8,025 nucleotides of DNA. It comes from an uncultured Anaerovibrio sp. (lineage in GTDB: Bacteria; Bacillota; Negativicutes; Selenomonadales; Selenomonadaceae). The notes below the pieces were generated by a model. The model worked only from the letters and a program-made list of their open reading frames with translations. It had not been told where the DNA came from and did not search any database. The DNA lies in assembly GCA_900768695.1 (NCBI GenBank), contig CAAGDY010000033.1:1-8025 (forward strand), read 5' to 3'. Numbering within the stretch: the stretch's first letter is position 1; the number at the start of each line of letters is the position of its first letter. Below are positions 6,767 through 8,025 of this stretch, in pieces. The translations under genes and the position numbers were made by a program.

Positions 6767-6789
6767 TGCCGGCATTACCCAGGCCGGCA
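6767..6789 (+). other. GC-rich stem-loop in the 3' region of the pst transcript
   Basis: TGCCGGC (6767-6773) pairs perfectly with GCCGGCA (6783-6789) around a 9-nt loop. No T-run follows (the next bases are GAAATTGCGG), so it is not a terminator by itself. It precedes the main terminator by 29 bp and may protect the 3' end of the mRNA or bind a protein. No further feature is seen between phoU and this hairpin. Confidence 0.45.
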
Positions 6790-6818
6790 GAAATTGCGGC
6801 ATCTCCTTTTCTCTCATG

Positions 6819-6857
6819 ATATTCCGTCAGGCTGTGTGCCGACGGAATATTTTTTTT
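6819..6857 (+). terminator. Rho-independent terminator of the pst operon
   Basis: ATATTCCGTC (6819-6828) is exactly complementary to GACGGAATAT (6841-6850). After a single bulged A (6829) the stem continues with GGC/GCC (6830-6832 with 6838-6840) around a TGTGT loop, about 13 bp in total. Seven T (6851-6857) follow at once. The end of the T-tract is also the start of the next Pho box. Confidence 0.92.
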
Positions 6858-6908
6858 ACAAAGATTTTACAAAAGCTGCCCATGGACTTTACATTGAAGG
6901 TTTATGAT
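6855..6908 (+). promoter_or_regulatory. Pho box and promoter of the ppx-like gene
   Basis: TTTACA occurs at 6855-6860, 6866-6871 and 6888-6893, with steps of 11 and 22 bp, exactly one and two helical turns. A -10, TATGAT (6903-6908), starts 9 bp after the last repeat, the same distance as in the pst promoter. The two sites share the 10-mer TTTTACAAAA and the 14-mer ATGGACTTTACATT and differ by one base in spacing. No clear -35 is present, consistent with activator dependence. An inverted half-site, TGTAAA, lies at 6912-6917 near the expected start point (about 6915). The repeats are directly visible; control by PhoP/PhoB is inferred. Confidence 0.78.
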
Positions 6909-6962
6909 GGATGTAAATATAAATAATCTGATGACCTGTCACTTGAATTTTAGGAGGAGAAA

Positions 6963-8009
6963 ATGATGTACACAATAGTGGATGTAGGTTCCAACACAAT
7001 TCGCATGAATGTCTATGACATCAAGGATGACAAGCTGAAAATCCTGTTTACCAAGAAGGCGACAGCCGGTCTGGCTTCCTTTGTGAAGGATAAACGGATG
7101 TCTGCTGCCGGTGTGGACAGGGTGGTGGAGGTGCTGGAGGATTTCAAGGAAACCCTCAGCAACCTGAATATACCTGAAATGCACGTTTTTGCTACGGCAT
7201 CTCTAAGAAACGTGGAGAACAGCCAGGAGGCTGTGGCGGAGATTGAAAGGCGCACGGGGCTTTTTGTGCAGGTGCTGTCCGGCAGGGAGGAAGCTGAGCT
7301 GGACTTTCTGGGAGCGGCCAGGGAGGCCAATGTCAAAAAGGGGCTGCTGGTGGACATCGGCGGCGGCAGTACGGAGCTGGTTGCCTACAAGGACGGCAAA
7401 ATCCTCAGTGCGGTCAGCATTGCCAAGGGTTCCTTGAACAGCTACAACAAGTTCGTAAAGGGGATTCTGCCTACCAAGGAGGAGCGCCGCCTTATCCGGG
7501 CGGATTTCATCAAGAAGCTGGATGGCATCAAGGCCTTTGACGGCAAAAACAAGTACAAGCTCATGTGCGGCGTAGGCGGTACGGTGCGAGCTGCCCTGAA
7601 GCTGGACCAGCTGCTGTTTGGCAAGAGTGCCGCAGAGAATCTGCTGCAGGTTTCTCATGTGGGCTATATCATCAAGGCCATGGAGCAGAGAGAGAACAGG
7701 GAAAAGTTTATCAAGAATATGGGGCTTCTGCTGGATGTGGTGCCGGACAGAATACGCACCATTTTGCCGGGCATGATTATTCTCTACGCCGTGGCAAAAA
7801 GGTTCAAGTGCGAGTCGATTCTTGTGGCCCAGACAGGCGTCCGCGAGGGCTTTATGTATAACTACGTGCTGAAAAAGGGGAAGCTCGGTCAGGATGAGCT
7901 GGTAGGTGAGCATGAAGAAAATAATCAGGCTGAGGACATTGAGAAGAGTGCTGAGATTGCTCTGGAAAGCGGGGCAGAGGAAAAATTTGAGGAGAAGGCG
8001 GGAGAGTAA
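6963..8009 (+). CDS. ppx: Ppx/GppA-family exopolyphosphatase / pppGpp phosphohydrolase
   Basis: The 348-residue protein belongs to the ASKHA (actin-like ATPase) fold. Motifs are VDVGSNTIRMNVYD (6-19, first phosphate loop), FATASLRN (76-83), SGREEAELDF (106-115, with the family's catalytic-type Glu), LLVDIGGGSTELV (128-140, second phosphate loop), CGVGGTVRA (202-210), PDRIRTILPG (261-270), and TGVREG (291-296). Family members remove terminal phosphate from polyphosphate or convert pppGpp to ppGpp; sequence alone does not decide between them, though Pho-box control favours polyphosphate. It is short, lacking the C-terminal HD-type domain of E. coli Ppx. Instead it ends in a Glu-rich tail (316-348, 13 acidic of 33 residues) that looks disordered. 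AGGAGG (6952-6957) is 5 nt from the first ATG and 8 nt from a second, adjacent ATG, so the start may be one codon later. It is the first gene of a new unit behind its own Pho box. Confidence 0.9.
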   Translation: MMYTIVDVGSNTIRMNVYDIKDDKLKILFTKKATAGLASFVKDKRMSAAGVDRVVEVLEDFKETLSNLNIPEMHVFATASLRNVENSQEAVAEIERRTGLFVQVLSGREEAELDFLGAAREANVKKGLLVDIGGGSTELVAYKDGKILSAVSIAKGSLNSYNKFVKGILPTKEERRLIRADFIKKLDGIKAFDGKNKYKLMCGVGGTVRAALKLDQLLFGKSAAENLLQVSHVGYIIKAMEQRENREKFIKNMGLLLDVVPDRIRTILPGMIILYAVAKRFKCESILVAQTGVREGFMYNYVLKKGKLGQDELVGEHEENNQAEDIEKSAEIALESGAEEKFEEKAGE

Positions 8010-8010
8010 A

Positions 8011-8025
8011 ATGGGTCAGATTGAA
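8011..8025 (+). CDS. Start of a further gene, cut by the window end
   Basis: An ATG begins one base after the ppx-like stop codon, preceded by GGGAG (8000-8004) at a 6-nt spacing. Five codons (MGQIE) are visible before the sequence ends. The tight spacing implies co-transcription and translational coupling with the ppx-like gene. A polyphosphate kinase would be a natural partner, but five residues cannot identify it. Confidence 0.5.

Noticed and set aside
7203..7913. Minus-strand open frame (236 aa) opposite the ppx-like gene
   Set aside because: Antisense shadow of a gene with clear motifs; His/Gln/Leu-rich composition and no ribosome binding site or domain signal.

Overview
The window (8,025 bp, roughly 50% GC) looks like the chromosome of an anaerobic Firmicute. 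Strong AGGAGG-type ribosome binding sites, a lipobox-type PstS and TTTACA-type Pho boxes are all visible. The overall style would suit the Negativicutes (Selenomonas-like), but that placement is an inference, since no rRNA or other marker gene is present.

Left part (1-2531). Positions 5-186 hold a long imperfect palindrome ending in 9-bp inverted repeats, with no coding content; it resembles a miniature mobile element or a structured intergenic repeat. Next, on the minus strand, is an EamA/DMT-family membrane transporter (261-1154). Its probable 97-nt leader can fold on a 9-bp closing helix. On the plus strand is a secreted single-domain GH18 glycoside hydrolase (1380-2414), closed by a hairpin terminator at 2483-2531.

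Centre (2548-6857). This is a complete high-affinity phosphate uptake operon in the order pstS-pstC-pstA-pstB-phoU. A triple TTTACA Pho box precedes it and a strong bulged-stem terminator follows. PstS captures phosphate outside the membrane, PstC and PstA form the channel, PstB hydrolyses ATP, and PhoU links transport to the phosphate-sensing two-component system. No phoB/phoP or phoR gene lies in the window.

Right part (6855-8025). A second Pho box, almost identical to the first and overlapping the operon terminator's T-tract, precedes an exopolyphosphatase/GppA-family gene (6963-8009) with an unusual acidic C-terminal tail. The first five codons of a further, tightly coupled gene run off the end.

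The pst and ppx transcription units therefore look like members of one phosphate-starvation regulon: import of phosphate, feedback through PhoU, and turnover of polyphosphate (or pppGpp). I see no clearly new biological system. The least explained items are the 182-bp palindromic element and the structured leader of the transporter gene.
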